From Hellea balneolensis DSM 19091 (GTDB taxonomy: Bacteria; Pseudomonadota; Alphaproteobacteria; Caulobacterales; Maricaulaceae): a stretch of DNA of 52,504 nucleotides. The DNA is taken from contig NZ_AUAC01000011.1 in assembly GCF_000428525.1 (NCBI RefSeq), positions 1 to 52,504 of the forward strand, written 5' to 3'. The notes beneath the pieces were generated by a model, which had not been told where the DNA came from, searched no databases, and worked only from the letters and a program-made list of their open reading frames with translations. Positions 23,799 through 32,899 of the stretch are shown one piece after another (the first letter of the stretch is position 1; each line of letters opens with the position of its first letter). The position numbers and the translations under genes were made by a program.

Positions 23799-25535
23799 CT
23801 AATACCCGGCCGTAGCTGAGTCGGGCCCGCGCGGGTCGGCAGATCCGACGACAATTCCTTGGCTTTGCCCTACTGAGTTCACACGCCCAAGAACAGTCTG
23901 TGCAAAGCCGCCTTTTTCATCCTTAGGCAAATTATGGCCCATTGCTTCAAGACGACGCAGTGTATCGTGCGAAATTCCGGGCTCCGCAATCACAATATCA
24001 GGAAGCCATTGATGATGAATACGCGGCTTGTTTACGGCCTCTGCCATATTCATATCCCACTCGATCACGTTCAAAACCATCTGCAGAACAGAGGTAATAA
24101 TTGTGGAGCCGCCAGGGCTTCCCGTGACTAATACGACTTTACCCTCTTTTTTGACAATCACAGGCGTCATAGACGAAAGAGGCCTCTTGCGCGGCTCAAT
24201 CTTATTGGCCTCTCCGCCAATCAAGCCATAACCATTGGGCGAGCCAGGCTTGGCCGAAAAATCATCCATTTCATTATTGAGCAGAAACCCCGCGCCATCG
24301 ACGCTATATCCACTACCATAAGAAAAATTGAGCGTATAAGTGACAGACACGGCATTACCCATTTTGTCGATCACGGAATAATGTGTGGTGTTGACGCTTT
24401 CATAAGGGAGTTTCGCGCCGGGGCTTATCTCGCTGGATTTAGACGCAACAGTCACAGAGATCGACTCGCGTAGCGTGTCAGCATAGCTCTGCGCCGTCAA
24501 AGCCGCCACAGGTACGTCAACAAAATCAGGGTCGCCCAAATATTTAGACCGATCAGCATAGGCCCGCCGCATCACCTCAATCAGCTTGTGCAAATAGGCG
24601 GCGCTATTATGCCCGTCCCCTTTCAGATTATAACCGCTCAATATATTGAGCATCTGAACAATGTGAACACCGCCGGAGGATGGCGGGCTCATGGCGTATA
24701 ATGTATGCCCTTTATAATTTCCTGATACCGCCTTGCGGGTCACGGTTTTATAATTGGCGAGATCTTGGAGAGTCATCACCCCGCGCCCCTCTTGCATTTC
24801 AGCGACGATCAGTTCTGCTGTTTTTCCCTCATAAAATTCTTTTGCTCCGGACTTCATGATGCGCCGTAGCGTTTTCGCCAAATCCTCTTGAACAAAACGC
24901 TCACCCGATTTGCGGCCTAGAAAATAATCGACCGAGCTTTCATCCACCGAGAGCTGCTCGCGGCTGGCTTCCAGCCCTTCCGCCATCGCGTAGCTGAGTG
25001 GGAAGCCTTTGGCAGCCAGCCTCACAGAAGGCCCCATAACTTCCCGGCGTGTCATTGTGCCGTATTTTTCTAGCGCCTCTAAGAGCCCCATGACGGTTCC
25101 CGGAACCCCGGCGGAGAGCCGGGAATATTGCGCTAGGCGGTTATCAACCTCACCGTCGCTCCCCAGATACATATCCCGCGTTGCGCCATCCGGTGCCATT
25201 TCGCGAAAATCAAGGGCGAGCACCTCACCCGTTTCCGCCAGATGCACCATCATGAAGCCGCCGCCGCCCAAATTCCCAGCTTGGGGGTGTGTTACCGCCA
25301 AGGCAAACCCTGTCGCCACAGCCGCGTCAATGGCGTTACCACCCCGCGCGAGAATATCCCGTCCAACCTCTGCCGCAATACGGTCTTGCGCTGAGACCAT
25401 GCCATTCTCTGCCATGACGGGATGCTGAATCGCATCATAACTCATCAAAGCATTACTGCCTGCGGAGTCTTTGGCCGAGACAGAAGAAATGGCGGCCAGC
25501 GACAAAGCGCAGGATAAAAAGAGAGAGCGAAACAT
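23799..25535 (-). CDS. ggt: Gamma-glutamyltransferase (glutathione hydrolase), periplasmic
   Basis: 578 aa. Signal peptide at 1-21 (MFRSLFLSCALSLAAISSVSA). The self-cleavage site is before Thr383 in VNTTHYSVIDKMGNAVS; Thr383 is the nucleophile. The large subunit has 'GGNAIDAAVATGFALAVTHP' and 'GNLGGGGFMMVH'; the small subunit has 'RKRPLSSMTPVIV' and 'GSPGGSTIITSVLQ'. It splits glutathione and transfers the glutamyl group. Third gene after an acyl-activating enzyme and a TIM-barrel lipoprotein, 8 bp from the latter. AAGGA ribosome site before ATG 25535. Confidence 0.95.
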   Translation of the reverse strand: MFRSLFLSCALSLAAISSVSAKDSAGSNALMSYDAIQHPVMAENGMVSAQDRIAAEVGRDILARGGNAIDAAVATGFALAVTHPQAGNLGGGGFMMVHLAETGEVLALDFREMAPDGATRDMYLGSDGEVDNRLAQYSRLSAGVPGTVMGLLEALEKYGTMTRREVMGPSVRLAAKGFPLSYAMAEGLEASREQLSVDESSVDYFLGRKSGERFVQEDLAKTLRRIMKSGAKEFYEGKTAELIVAEMQEGRGVMTLQDLANYKTVTRKAVSGNYKGHTLYAMSPPSSGGVHIVQMLNILSGYNLKGDGHNSAAYLHKLIEVMRRAYADRSKYLGDPDFVDVPVAALTAQSYADTLRESISVTVASKSSEISPGAKLPYESVNTTHYSVIDKMGNAVSVTYTLNFSYGSGYSVDGAGFLLNNEMDDFSAKPGSPNGYGLIGGEANKIEPRKRPLSSMTPVIVKKEGKVVLVTGSPGGSTIITSVLQMVLNVIEWDMNMAEAVNKPRIHHQWLPDIVIAEPGISHDTLRRLEAMGHNLPKDEKGGFAQTVLGRVNSVGQSQGIVVGSADPRGPDSATAGY

Positions 25536-25543
25536 AAATATCC

Positions 25544-26422
25544 TTAGAGCGTTGTAGCCAACTTATAAATATCTTCACGGGCCCGAGCGTAATTATCATC
25601 TTTAGCCCAAAGCTCGAGACCGATGGGACGCGTGTAACCCGCCTCTCGGCAAGCGCGGATCACATTTTTATAATCAATCTCCCCTGTGCCGGGTTGATGA
25701 CGGTCAGGACTATCGGCAAGCTGCATATAGCAAATCTGATCTTTACCTCGGCGAAGATTCCCAATCAGTTCTCCTTCATGACGCTGCATATGAAATAGAT
25801 CCCAATTCATTTTAATATAAGGCGAGCCAATCTCTTCGCAGATACGCTGCGCCTCTTTATGGCCATTTATAAAATGACCAGGGTGATCATAAGGATTAAA
25901 AGGTTCAATCGCGGCATAGACGCTCGACGCTTCCCAGAGCTCAGCAGAAGCAGCAAAATGATCTTGATAGGATTTAAGCGCATCTCCAGTCGAAACATCC
26001 TCTACATCCTGATGCCCTGTAATCGTGACAATATCTGTGTCCAATATTTTCGCATTGTCTATGGCGCGTTTGATATTATCCAAAAACTCACCGTGCACAT
26101 TGGGTTTGGCCAGTGCGGGAGCATCTCCAACAATTTGCGCCACCTTCACGCCCGCATCACCAGCAAGTTTTGCCAGATCTGACGCTTTGCGGTCCCAACT
26201 ATCAATGAACCAAAACTCGACATGGGAAAAATGGTTTTTTGCCGCGAGGTCAAAGCGAGCCTCAAAAGGTACGTCCCGCCACCAACTTTCAATATTTACG
26301 GCAAAGCCTTCAAACGCTTTGCCGTATTGCTCCGGCGTAATGCTCTCCCCTGCATTTGGAGAAGCGCATGCCGTCAGCGCCGCGCCTGCAACGCCCGCGC
26401 TCATTACCTCCCGTCTATTCAT
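25544..26422 (-). CDS. Exported TIM-barrel protein, hydroxypyruvate isomerase-like
   Basis: 292 aa. The N-terminus MNRREVMSAGVAGAALTACAS combines a twin-arginine motif with a lipobox (LTAC), so it is probably a Tat-exported lipoprotein. From residue 40 it is an AP-endonuclease-2-like TIM barrel: 'FDLAAKNHFSHVEFWFID', 'VTITGHQDVEDV', 'AAIEPFNPYDHPG', 'YIKMNWDLFHMQRHEG', 'CYMQLADSPDRHQPGTGEIDY' and 'PIGLELWAKD', with Glu, Asp and His metal ligands like those of hydroxypyruvate isomerase (Hyi). Export of such an enzyme is unusual. ATG 26422 overlaps the preceding stop as ATGA. Confidence 0.8.
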   Translation of the reverse strand: MNRREVMSAGVAGAALTACASPNAGESITPEQYGKAFEGFAVNIESWWRDVPFEARFDLAAKNHFSHVEFWFIDSWDRKASDLAKLAGDAGVKVAQIVGDAPALAKPNVHGEFLDNIKRAIDNAKILDTDIVTITGHQDVEDVSTGDALKSYQDHFAASAELWEASSVYAAIEPFNPYDHPGHFINGHKEAQRICEEIGSPYIKMNWDLFHMQRHEGELIGNLRRGKDQICYMQLADSPDRHQPGTGEIDYKNVIRACREAGYTRPIGLELWAKDDNYARAREDIYKLATTL

Positions 26423-27999
26423 GCGCTCAGAGCCTCTTTCGCCATGTTTGTGATGCTAACATAGTCGAGCTTGCCTGTGCCCAATACAGGCAGGCTCTCA
26501 ACAGTAATGATTTTTTTGGGCACTGAAATTTCAGGCACGCCGTGAGTTTGCGCCCATGTCAAAAGCTCACGCCGTTTTGCGCCGTTTTGCTCCGTTAGCA
26601 AAACAATTTGCTCGCCCCTTTTCGGGTCAGGCACAATCGCGGCGGCATGCATTTTTTCGGGCCAAACGGCCGATGCGCAATTCTCGACCACCATGAGCGA
26701 GACCATCTCTCCGCCAATTTTGGCGAAGCGCTTAATACGTCCGCGAATAACGTAATGCCCATCATCATTGATAGAGACCACGTCACCTGTATCGTGCCAG
26801 CCATCCGCGAGCGGCACGATTTGCCCCGGATTATCGGGCGAAATATAGCCCTTCATAATATTGGGCCCGCGCACCCAAAGCTGGCCACCCTCATCCAAGC
26901 CCTCAACAGCTTCCAAACGCGCTTCGATACCGGGTAGCATTTTCCCAATCGTACCCGCCTGAATATCGCCGGGTTGATTAGCCGCCAAAACCGGCGCGCA
27001 TTCGGTGACGCCGTAACCTTCGAGCACTTCCATATCAAAGCGCTGCTCAGCGGTTTTACGGGTTTCTTCGCGCACGCGTTCCGCGCCGCACACCGCGATA
27101 CGTAGAGAGTTCAGCCCGCCCTCATTACTGGCCCGCATATATTGCTGAAGAAATGTATCCGTCGCAAAAATAACAGTCGCCCTTGTTTTGAAAATACGTT
27201 TGGCAATGGTCTTTGTCTGCAATGGCGACGGATGGAGAACGACTTTTCGTCCGCTAAAAATGGGCCAGAGCGTCCCCGCCGTCAGGCCATAACAATGAAA
27301 AGTCGGCAACGGGTTGAAAATAATATCATCTTCCTCAAGCTCAACATGTTGTTCAATCTGTTCGACATTGGCTAAGATATTAGAATGGGTTAGAACAACA
27401 CCTTTAGGATTCCCCTCTGTGCCGGAAGTGAAGAGAATAACGCCCGTCTCGTCAGGCGCAGGCCGCGGCACAAAGAGTGACGGTAGGAGCGGGCCCAAAA
27501 CCGCTTTGGCTTTTGCGGCAATACCAATCTCTTTTTGTAGATCTTCCAAATAAAGAATGGTCGCAAATTCAGAAAGCTGCTCCACCAGAGATTCAAGCCC
27601 TGCAATTTCAATAAATTTATGCGCCGTGACAATCGTATCAAAGGGCGCGGTATCGGCAGCGGCTATAAGGTTCTTCATTCCCGCCGTAAAATTCAGCATG
27701 GCCGGAACGCGACCCGCCGCATGAATAGAGAGAAAGGCAATAACCGCCCCTGCGCCTGTCGGCAGGAGAATACCCACATTCTCATCGCCGCGTGTTATTT
27801 TCTTGATCGGGACTGACAGCGCCAAGGAGGCCCTTAAAAAATCTTTATAGCGAAAGCTTCGCCCATCTCCATCAATGGCAACAACCTTATCCCCGCCATG
27901 GGTGTTTGCGGCATCTAAAAAGGCCGAAAAAAGCCCGCGCTGGGTCCGCTTATGTCCCATAGAGCTAAGCGGTTCCGCGTTTAAGATTTCAGTTCCCAC
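26419..27999 (-). CDS. AMP-dependent acyl-CoA/acyl-ACP synthetase (Aas ligase-domain-like)
   Basis: 526 aa. Adenylate-forming enzyme: P-loop ILFTSGTEGNPKGVVLTHSN (about residues 189-208), A5 'VLEGYGVTECAPVL', A7 'GWHDTGDVVSINDDGHYVIRGRIKRFAKIGGEMVSL' (outlined: HDTGDV, RIKRFAKIGGEM) and the C-terminal lysine 'GTGKLDYV'. The set is closest to the ligase domain of Aas (2-acylglycerophosphoethanolamine acyltransferase/acyl-ACP synthetase), without the PlsC or MFS part. GTG 27999 with AGGGGA upstream is preferred; the ATG at 27960 is internal. First gene of a three-gene operon with the TIM-barrel and ggt genes. Confidence 0.87.
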   Translation of the reverse strand: MGTEILNAEPLSSMGHKRTQRGLFSAFLDAANTHGGDKVVAIDGDGRSFRYKDFLRASLALSVPIKKITRGDENVGILLPTGAGAVIAFLSIHAAGRVPAMLNFTAGMKNLIAAADTAPFDTIVTAHKFIEIAGLESLVEQLSEFATILYLEDLQKEIGIAAKAKAVLGPLLPSLFVPRPAPDETGVILFTSGTEGNPKGVVLTHSNILANVEQIEQHVELEEDDIIFNPLPTFHCYGLTAGTLWPIFSGRKVVLHPSPLQTKTIAKRIFKTRATVIFATDTFLQQYMRASNEGGLNSLRIAVCGAERVREETRKTAEQRFDMEVLEGYGVTECAPVLAANQPGDIQAGTIGKMLPGIEARLEAVEGLDEGGQLWVRGPNIMKGYISPDNPGQIVPLADGWHDTGDVVSINDDGHYVIRGRIKRFAKIGGEMVSLMVVENCASAVWPEKMHAAAIVPDPKRGEQIVLLTEQNGAKRRELLTWAQTHGVPEISVPKKIITVESLPVLGTGKLDYVSITNMAKEALSA

Positions 28000-28187
28000 A
28001 GAACATCCCCTATATATTTATGCCCATGAATGGGTTTCTTTTACAGACAATAGCTGAAAACGAAGATAGGTGCAAAGGGTGGAGTTTAGTGATCATAAAT
28101 CATCATCACCTATAATTCATTTAAGTATAAACAATGAGTGTTCAGATTTTCATTTAGATATTAAAGGTATTCTTCCAAAAACAAAAA

Positions 28188-28586
28188 ATGGGTAGGATAA
28201 GTATCCGCATGCGTATCTTATTGTTAAGCTTCGTTGTTATGTTTGTTCTGGCTTGCTCGCCGAGTAAGTCTGGCGCTACACAAGAAATCGCTAAGACCGA
28301 AACCAATATAACCGTCCTTATGCGAACTGAATTTATGGAAGCCTGCCAAGCAAAGCCCGAATATCTAAGAAAGAGAAGAAACGGCACTATAGAAAAACAC
28401 TGTAAATGTATTTTCAAGGAAGCTATGAAAGGCCTCTCAGATGAGGAACGTATTGTCGCTGGATTTTATCTCTATGGAGAACAGCACGAGGGTTTTAAGA
28501 AACGTCTCCATAACCGCCCACCTGACTTAGACGCGATGGTGCCTGCAGTAAAAGCCATCGGCAGAGCCGCTAAAAAATGCCGATAA
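28188..28586 (+). CDS. Putative lipoprotein, unknown function
   Basis: 132 aa from ATG 28188; ATG 28209 (MRILLLSFVVMFVLAC) is an equally good start, with AGGA upstream inside a GGAT/ATCC hairpin. Lipobox FVLAC gives an acylated Cys; the mature part has cysteines at MEACQAKPEY and KHCKCIFKEAM and a final KKCR, likely disulfides, and is otherwise helical (FKEAMKGLSDEERIVAGFY). No family recognised. Divergent from the acyl synthetase operon and convergent with ebfC. Confidence 0.6.
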   Translation: MGRISIRMRILLLSFVVMFVLACSPSKSGATQEIAKTETNITVLMRTEFMEACQAKPEYLRKRRNGTIEKHCKCIFKEAMKGLSDEERIVAGFYLYGEQHEGFKKRLHNRPPDLDAMVPAVKAIGRAAKKCR

Positions 28587-28622
28587 ACTCATATTTTATG
28601 AGAGGCCTATTTAGCTCCAACA

Positions 28623-28955
28623 CTAAAACGGCAAATTCATCCCGGGCGGGAGGGGTATATCCCCCATGGCGTCTTTCATAGTCTTCGCTTGCGCCTCATC
28701 TAATTTAACCTTCGCGTCTTGATAGGCGGCTACAATTAAATCTTCGGCCATTTCCATATCGTCTTGCTCAGCCGAGCCGAAGAGGGATGGGTCGATTTTT
28801 AGGGACTTCATATTTCCGCCGCCTGCAAGCTCCACTGTGACAAGTCCGCCACCGGAGCGGCCTTCGACGATGATATCAGCGACCTGCGCTTGCGCGGCAG
28901 CCATATTCTTTTGCATCTCTTTTGCCTGCTTCATCAGGCCCATTAAATCTTTCAT
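28623..28955 (-). CDS. ebfC: YbaB/EbfC family nucleoid-associated protein
   Basis: 110 aa. Matches the family across its length: 'MKDLMGLMKQAKEMQKNMAAAQAQ', 'VEGRSGGGLVTVELAGGGNMKSLKIDPSLF' (outlined: EGRSGGGLV, LKIDPSL) and the C-terminal 'MKDAMGDIPLPPGMNLPF'. EbfC binds DNA as a tweezer-like dimer and lies downstream of dnaX in most bacteria, as here (9 bp after the dnaX stop). The usual third partner, recR, is at 22540 instead. Confidence 0.93.
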   Translation of the reverse strand: MKDLMGLMKQAKEMQKNMAAAQAQVADIIVEGRSGGGLVTVELAGGGNMKSLKIDPSLFGSAEQDDMEMAEDLIVAAYQDAKVKLDEAQAKTMKDAMGDIPLPPGMNLPF

Positions 28956-28964
28956 GGCATTTAC

Positions 28965-30704
28965 CTATTCTTCGGGGTTTCCGAAATTTCCATCAATAAT
29001 GTTGCTTGGAACAGATGTAGGCTCTGTCTCTCGAATTTCAATGAGACGCGCATTTGCTAGCAGCGGATGATTAAAGGCAGGATGAGCGCGATCTTTGGCG
29101 TCTTGTGCGGCTTTGGCGTCTTTCTTTATCTCATTAAGCGTCGCGCCGCCGCCGGTGGTTTCGGGTGAGACAATCCAAAGCTCTCCTGTGAGCTCTTTAA
29201 TCGCGGAGACAATTTTTCCTGTAAGCGACACAGGCGCACCGTCCGCCGGCTGAAAACTAATTGACCCCTGTTTAAAACGGATGGGACGCACATAGCGTTT
29301 AATATCAGACTTAAGCGCAATCTGTGATTTGGGAAGGGCTTCTATCAAATCCTCAAGAGAGCTGAGCATCACCGTTGATTTTGGCGTTGGCGCGGCTTGC
29401 GGAGCCGTAACGGGCACGGGAGCAGATGACACCCCGCCGCCACCTGATGATGCCACCATAGCTGTTGAAGGCGGTGTGGGGGACGCAGGCGTTGGGGCAG
29501 AGGACGACACAATAGGCGGCGTGATGCCCCCTGCTTTCATCTGCTCTATAATTTGCGCGGCCAATTCAGGCGGAGGCATTTGTCCCGCAACCGATAATTT
29601 CAGCAAGGCCATTTCCGCAGCAGCCAAAGGTGCAGGAGCCATACGCACTTCATTATGGGCCTTAAGCAACATCTGCCAAATCCGCGTTAATTGCCCCAAT
29701 GACAACTTTTCCGCCAAATCCTGCAAGCGCGCAATTTGGTCAGGCGCGGCATCAAAAGCTGCATCCGGGCCAAGCGTTTTCGCGCGGCTGACTTCGTGGC
29801 AAATATCGAGCATATCACGCATAACAATATCGGGCGCAGCGCCGTCGTCATATTGACTGCGCATTTCCGTCAAAGCGCCTTTGCCGTCACCCGTCGCGGC
29901 GAGCGTAAAGAGATCGAGAATACGCACGCGATCAGCCAGGCCCAGCATGGTGCGAACTTGGTCACCCGTCACCTCGCCGCCATCCAAACCAGATTGTACA
30001 ATGGCTTGGTCTAAGAGTGAGAGGCTGTCGCGCACTGAGCCTTCCGCCGCGCGGGAAATAAGGGCCAATCCTTCATCAGAGACTTTTGCACCTTCTTTAT
30101 CGCATATCTTAGACAGATGCGCGTGCAAGGCATCCGCCTCAACGCGGCGCAAATCAAACCGCTGACAGCGCGAGAGCACCGTAATCGGGACTTTACGAAT
30201 TTCGGTTGTCGCAAAAATAAACTTCGCATGGTCTGGCGGCTCTTCGAGCGTTTTCAGCAGCGCGTTAAACGCCCCCGCCGAAAGCATATGCACCTCGTCA
30301 ATAATATAGACTTTATAACGGGCCGTGGCAGGGGCATAGCGCACCCCGTCCAGCATCTCTCGCATATTTTCAACGCCCGTGCGCGAGGCTGCGTCCATTT
30401 CCAAAACGTCCATATGCGATGAGCTCATAATCAGCTCGCAATGTTTACCGGGCGTGCCTAGCTCAACCGACGGGCCCGCCACAGTATCGCTTTGATAATT
30501 AAGCGCTCTCGCCAGCAACCGCGCCGTTGTTGTTTTGCCGATACCGCGCACACCCGTCAGCATAAAGGCATGGGCTACGCGCCCCGCTTTGAATGCATTT
30601 TGCAGCGTCGTGACCATAGCCTCTTGGCCGATCATATCTTCAAAAGTTGTCGGGCGGTATTTACGCGCGAGAACTTGATATGTTTGGTTAGAGGTGTCGT
30701 TCAT
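28965..30704 (-). CDS. dnaX: DNA polymerase III subunits gamma and tau
   Basis: 579 aa clamp-loader ATPase. N-terminal 'QVLARKYRPTTFEDMIGQEAMV', Walker A GVRGIGKTTTAR, Walker B 'YIIDEVHMLSAGAFNALLKTLEEPP', sensor 1 FATTEIRKVPITVLSRCQRFDL with the SRC Arg finger; a Pro/Ser/Ala-rich linker (about 395-440) and a C-terminal tau domain. The zinc module between Walker A and the 'VLEMDAASRTG' strand keeps only one cysteine (GKHCELI) of the usual four. No A-rich frameshift site was noticed, so a shorter gamma form is not obvious. A small hairpin (30708-30720) ends 3 nt before the ATG. Confidence 0.96.
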   Translation of the reverse strand: MNDTSNQTYQVLARKYRPTTFEDMIGQEAMVTTLQNAFKAGRVAHAFMLTGVRGIGKTTTARLLARALNYQSDTVAGPSVELGTPGKHCELIMSSSHMDVLEMDAASRTGVENMREMLDGVRYAPATARYKVYIIDEVHMLSAGAFNALLKTLEEPPDHAKFIFATTEIRKVPITVLSRCQRFDLRRVEADALHAHLSKICDKEGAKVSDEGLALISRAAEGSVRDSLSLLDQAIVQSGLDGGEVTGDQVRTMLGLADRVRILDLFTLAATGDGKGALTEMRSQYDDGAAPDIVMRDMLDICHEVSRAKTLGPDAAFDAAPDQIARLQDLAEKLSLGQLTRIWQMLLKAHNEVRMAPAPLAAAEMALLKLSVAGQMPPPELAAQIIEQMKAGGITPPIVSSSAPTPASPTPPSTAMVASSGGGGVSSAPVPVTAPQAAPTPKSTVMLSSLEDLIEALPKSQIALKSDIKRYVRPIRFKQGSISFQPADGAPVSLTGKIVSAIKELTGELWIVSPETTGGGATLNEIKKDAKAAQDAKDRAHPAFNHPLLANARLIEIRETEPTSVPSNIIDGNFGNPEE

Positions 30705-30707
30705 GTC

Positions 30708-30720
30708 GCTCTTATAGAGC
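30708..30720 (-). promoter_or_regulatory. Start-adjacent hairpin before dnaX
   Basis: Perfect 5-bp stem GCTCT/AGAGC with a 3-nt loop, ending 3 nt before the dnaX ATG; no other ribosome site is clear. Its GAG lies in the 3' arm. One of several such hairpins in the window. Confidence 0.3.
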
Positions 30721-30768
30721 TGATTCTGTTATTGGCAAAGCCATGAGCATAATTGCCCACATATAAGG

Positions 30769-32511
30769 CTAGCCCAATCCACTAAATAAAGCACGTTGTT
30801 TTAGGTTGAGGCCCTTAGGACTTCCCACCTTTATGCTGTCTTTATAGGGTTTGAGCGTGAACCGCGCGGCTTCGAACGCCTCATATTCCAACGACTTCAC
30901 CGTCGAGACGCCCATCATGCGGATCGTCCCTCTGCGGCGGGTCAGTGAGAAATCGATATAGCCATTGTGAAGCGCATTATAATAACGCGCATCTTCGTTG
31001 CTTTGCGTCAATAGCAAAGAATAATCCGCTGTGCCATCGCCGAGATAAGCGGTCAGTGTTTTAGATGAGACCGAGGTCGTCACGCATTCGACACCAACTT
31101 GCTCGCCCGCTTCTGTGGTAAGTTCATTGAGCCAAAATTCATGCGCGTCCCCTGTGAGAACGACAATGTCTTGCACGCCAGCACCTATCAGCCGCTGATA
31201 AAAATTCTCACGAGCCACTGGATATCCGTCCCAACTGTCAGGATAGACGGGCAGATTATATTTGGACAAGGCCATGCTGTCGCGAACACCGGGCCAGTCT
31301 TTTTCAATTACTTGCATCGAGGCTTCATCGACATAGGGGGACATGTCCGTGGTCAGCAAGCGCCCCATAATAACTTGATTGGCCATAACGCGCCAAGCTG
31401 TGCCTTTGTCTTTGGACGCCTTGAGGGTTTTAACAATAAAATCACTTTGTACCTCGCCGAGCATTTCGCGGGACGGGTCACCCAAAATATCGGATTTAAA
31501 ACTATCGGCGTTTCCAGCGGCTTTAATGTCAGGATAAAACTCTTCAATAATAAGCGGTTCTGCCCGCGCAGTCAGCCGCGTCTCGACAGTTACGAGGGTG
31601 AGCAGATCACCCCACTCATAGCTGCGGAAAATATCAGAGCGCACACGCCCGGCTCGCGGTTCGCGTATAGGCATCCATTCGTAATAGGCCCGCAACGCGG
31701 CTTGGCGGCGGGCCTCCCAAGGCCCTTCGCTATCATCGTGATTTTCCGCTCCACCCTTCCAGCTATCATTACTCGTCTCATGATCATCCCAAATCGCGAT
31801 TAACGGCATTTTCGCTGTAACCCCTTGTAGGCTCGGGTCGCTACGATATTGCCCGTGGCGAAGGCGATAATCCTCGAGCGTGACAATTTCATTTTCAGGA
31901 ACATGGCGGCGGCCAATGTCAATGTCTGATCCGCTGCTGTAAACATTTGCGCCATATTCATAATAGTAATCGCCCAAATGAATAAGAGCGTCGAAATGAT
32001 CCTGACGCGCAATATGGTCATAAGCGTTGAAAAAGCCGTGTTCCCAATTCGCGCAAGAAACAACCGCGAAGCGCGCCGAGTCTACTGCATTTCGTGGCAA
32101 GGTTTTTGTTCGCCCGACAGGTGATATTTTATCAGCCAGACGGAACCGATAAAAATATGGCTCATCCCCTTCAAGGTTCGAGGCATCTACTTTGACGGTC
32201 CAATCACGGGCGGCGCTTGTTGTGACGGTTCCTGACGCCGCGAGCGAGGCAAAATCCGCGTCTTTATCCATCTCCCAGATAACCTCAACAGGGCCTGCCA
32301 TAGGGTTATCAGGCGTGATACGTGTCCAAAGAATAACCGCGTCGGCTGTTGGGTCACCCGAAGCTATGCCGTGGGCGAAATTACCCGAGGCAGCCTCAGA
32401 TGCGGCTGTAAAAGTCACTGAACTCGCAGGCGCACACGCTACAGCGCTCGTCGCTGTCAAAGCCCCTAATATACCCCTGCGCGAAATTTTCTTTGTCATA
32501 ACTTTGCCCAT
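30769..32511 (-). CDS. phoD: PhoD-type alkaline phosphatase/phosphodiesterase, Tat-exported
   Basis: About 580 aa (ATG 32511; ATG 32499, MTKKISRRG, is also possible). Twin-arginine signal KKISRRGILGALTATSAVAC with a lipobox-like AVAC. The PhoD fold shows an N-terminal Fn3-like domain ('ASGDPTADAVILWTRITPDNP') and the metallophosphatase core: 'FAVVSCANWEHGFFNAYDHI', 'DALIHLGDYYYEYG', 'LIAIWDDHETSNDSW', 'VVLTGDAHEFWLNEL'. PhoD enzymes use Ca/Fe centres to free phosphate from phosphodiesters and monoesters, typically under phosphate stress; no PHO box was found. It lies upstream of dnaX on the same strand, 64 bp apart. Confidence 0.88.
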   Translation of the reverse strand: MGKVMTKKISRRGILGALTATSAVACAPASSVTFTAASEAASGNFAHGIASGDPTADAVILWTRITPDNPMAGPVEVIWEMDKDADFASLAASGTVTTSAARDWTVKVDASNLEGDEPYFYRFRLADKISPVGRTKTLPRNAVDSARFAVVSCANWEHGFFNAYDHIARQDHFDALIHLGDYYYEYGANVYSSGSDIDIGRRHVPENEIVTLEDYRLRHGQYRSDPSLQGVTAKMPLIAIWDDHETSNDSWKGGAENHDDSEGPWEARRQAALRAYYEWMPIREPRAGRVRSDIFRSYEWGDLLTLVTVETRLTARAEPLIIEEFYPDIKAAGNADSFKSDILGDPSREMLGEVQSDFIVKTLKASKDKGTAWRVMANQVIMGRLLTTDMSPYVDEASMQVIEKDWPGVRDSMALSKYNLPVYPDSWDGYPVARENFYQRLIGAGVQDIVVLTGDAHEFWLNELTTEAGEQVGVECVTTSVSSKTLTAYLGDGTADYSLLLTQSNEDARYYNALHNGYIDFSLTRRRGTIRMMGVSTVKSLEYEAFEAARFTLKPYKDSIKVGSPKGLNLKQRALFSGLG

Positions 32512-32620
32512 AATCGGCAAAATCGAAACTGTATAGTCCTATATGAGGCTATAAGACATTTTCATGTTAAAGCTGAATGTTTTTGGAAGAGGCCATTTAA
32601 AGTCCTTATGGCATTATTGT

Positions 32621-32655
32621 AAAAAGTGAAGGCCAAAGCATAAGCTTCGGCCTTC
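32621..32655 (-). terminator. Hairpin terminator downstream of the degenerate receiver gene
   Basis: 12-bp stem with one mismatch: GAAGGCC-A-AAGC (32628-32639) against GCTT-C-GGCCTTC (32644-32655), ATAA loop. On the minus strand it is followed by AC and five T (32625-32621). It ends minus-strand transcription coming from 32900, before phoD. Confidence 0.6.
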
Positions 32656-32659
32656 GGGC

Positions 32660-32899
32660 TAATAAAACTCTCATTTCCACATTAACTCAGTTTTACATTT
32701 GACAACGAGACGCTCAAAAGTTTTGTTTTGTGCTTCAAGCCATTGGCGCATGATAACCATCAACAGCAATATATTGTCAAACTCAGTATCTTTTAAAAAC
32801 ACTGAGGCCGATTACGGATCGCAATAATCGAACTTAGGTCTACGAGCAGATAGATCAGGGTGAATTATCACGACTTATGATTTGGATTATAATTCTAAT
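32660..32899. other. Non-coding spacer with inverted repeats
   Basis: Part of a 388-bp gap (32512-32899) without a convincing gene. Inverted repeats: TTTGACAA (32698-32705) with TTGTCAAA (32774-32781), and CTCAGT (32782-32787) with ACTGAG (32801-32806). It would be the 3' region of the receiver transcript. No promoter is obvious. Confidence 0.35.

Noticed and set aside
28965-30704. Programmed frameshift making a separate gamma subunit
   Set aside because: No slippery A-run followed by a stem was noticed in the dnaX linker.
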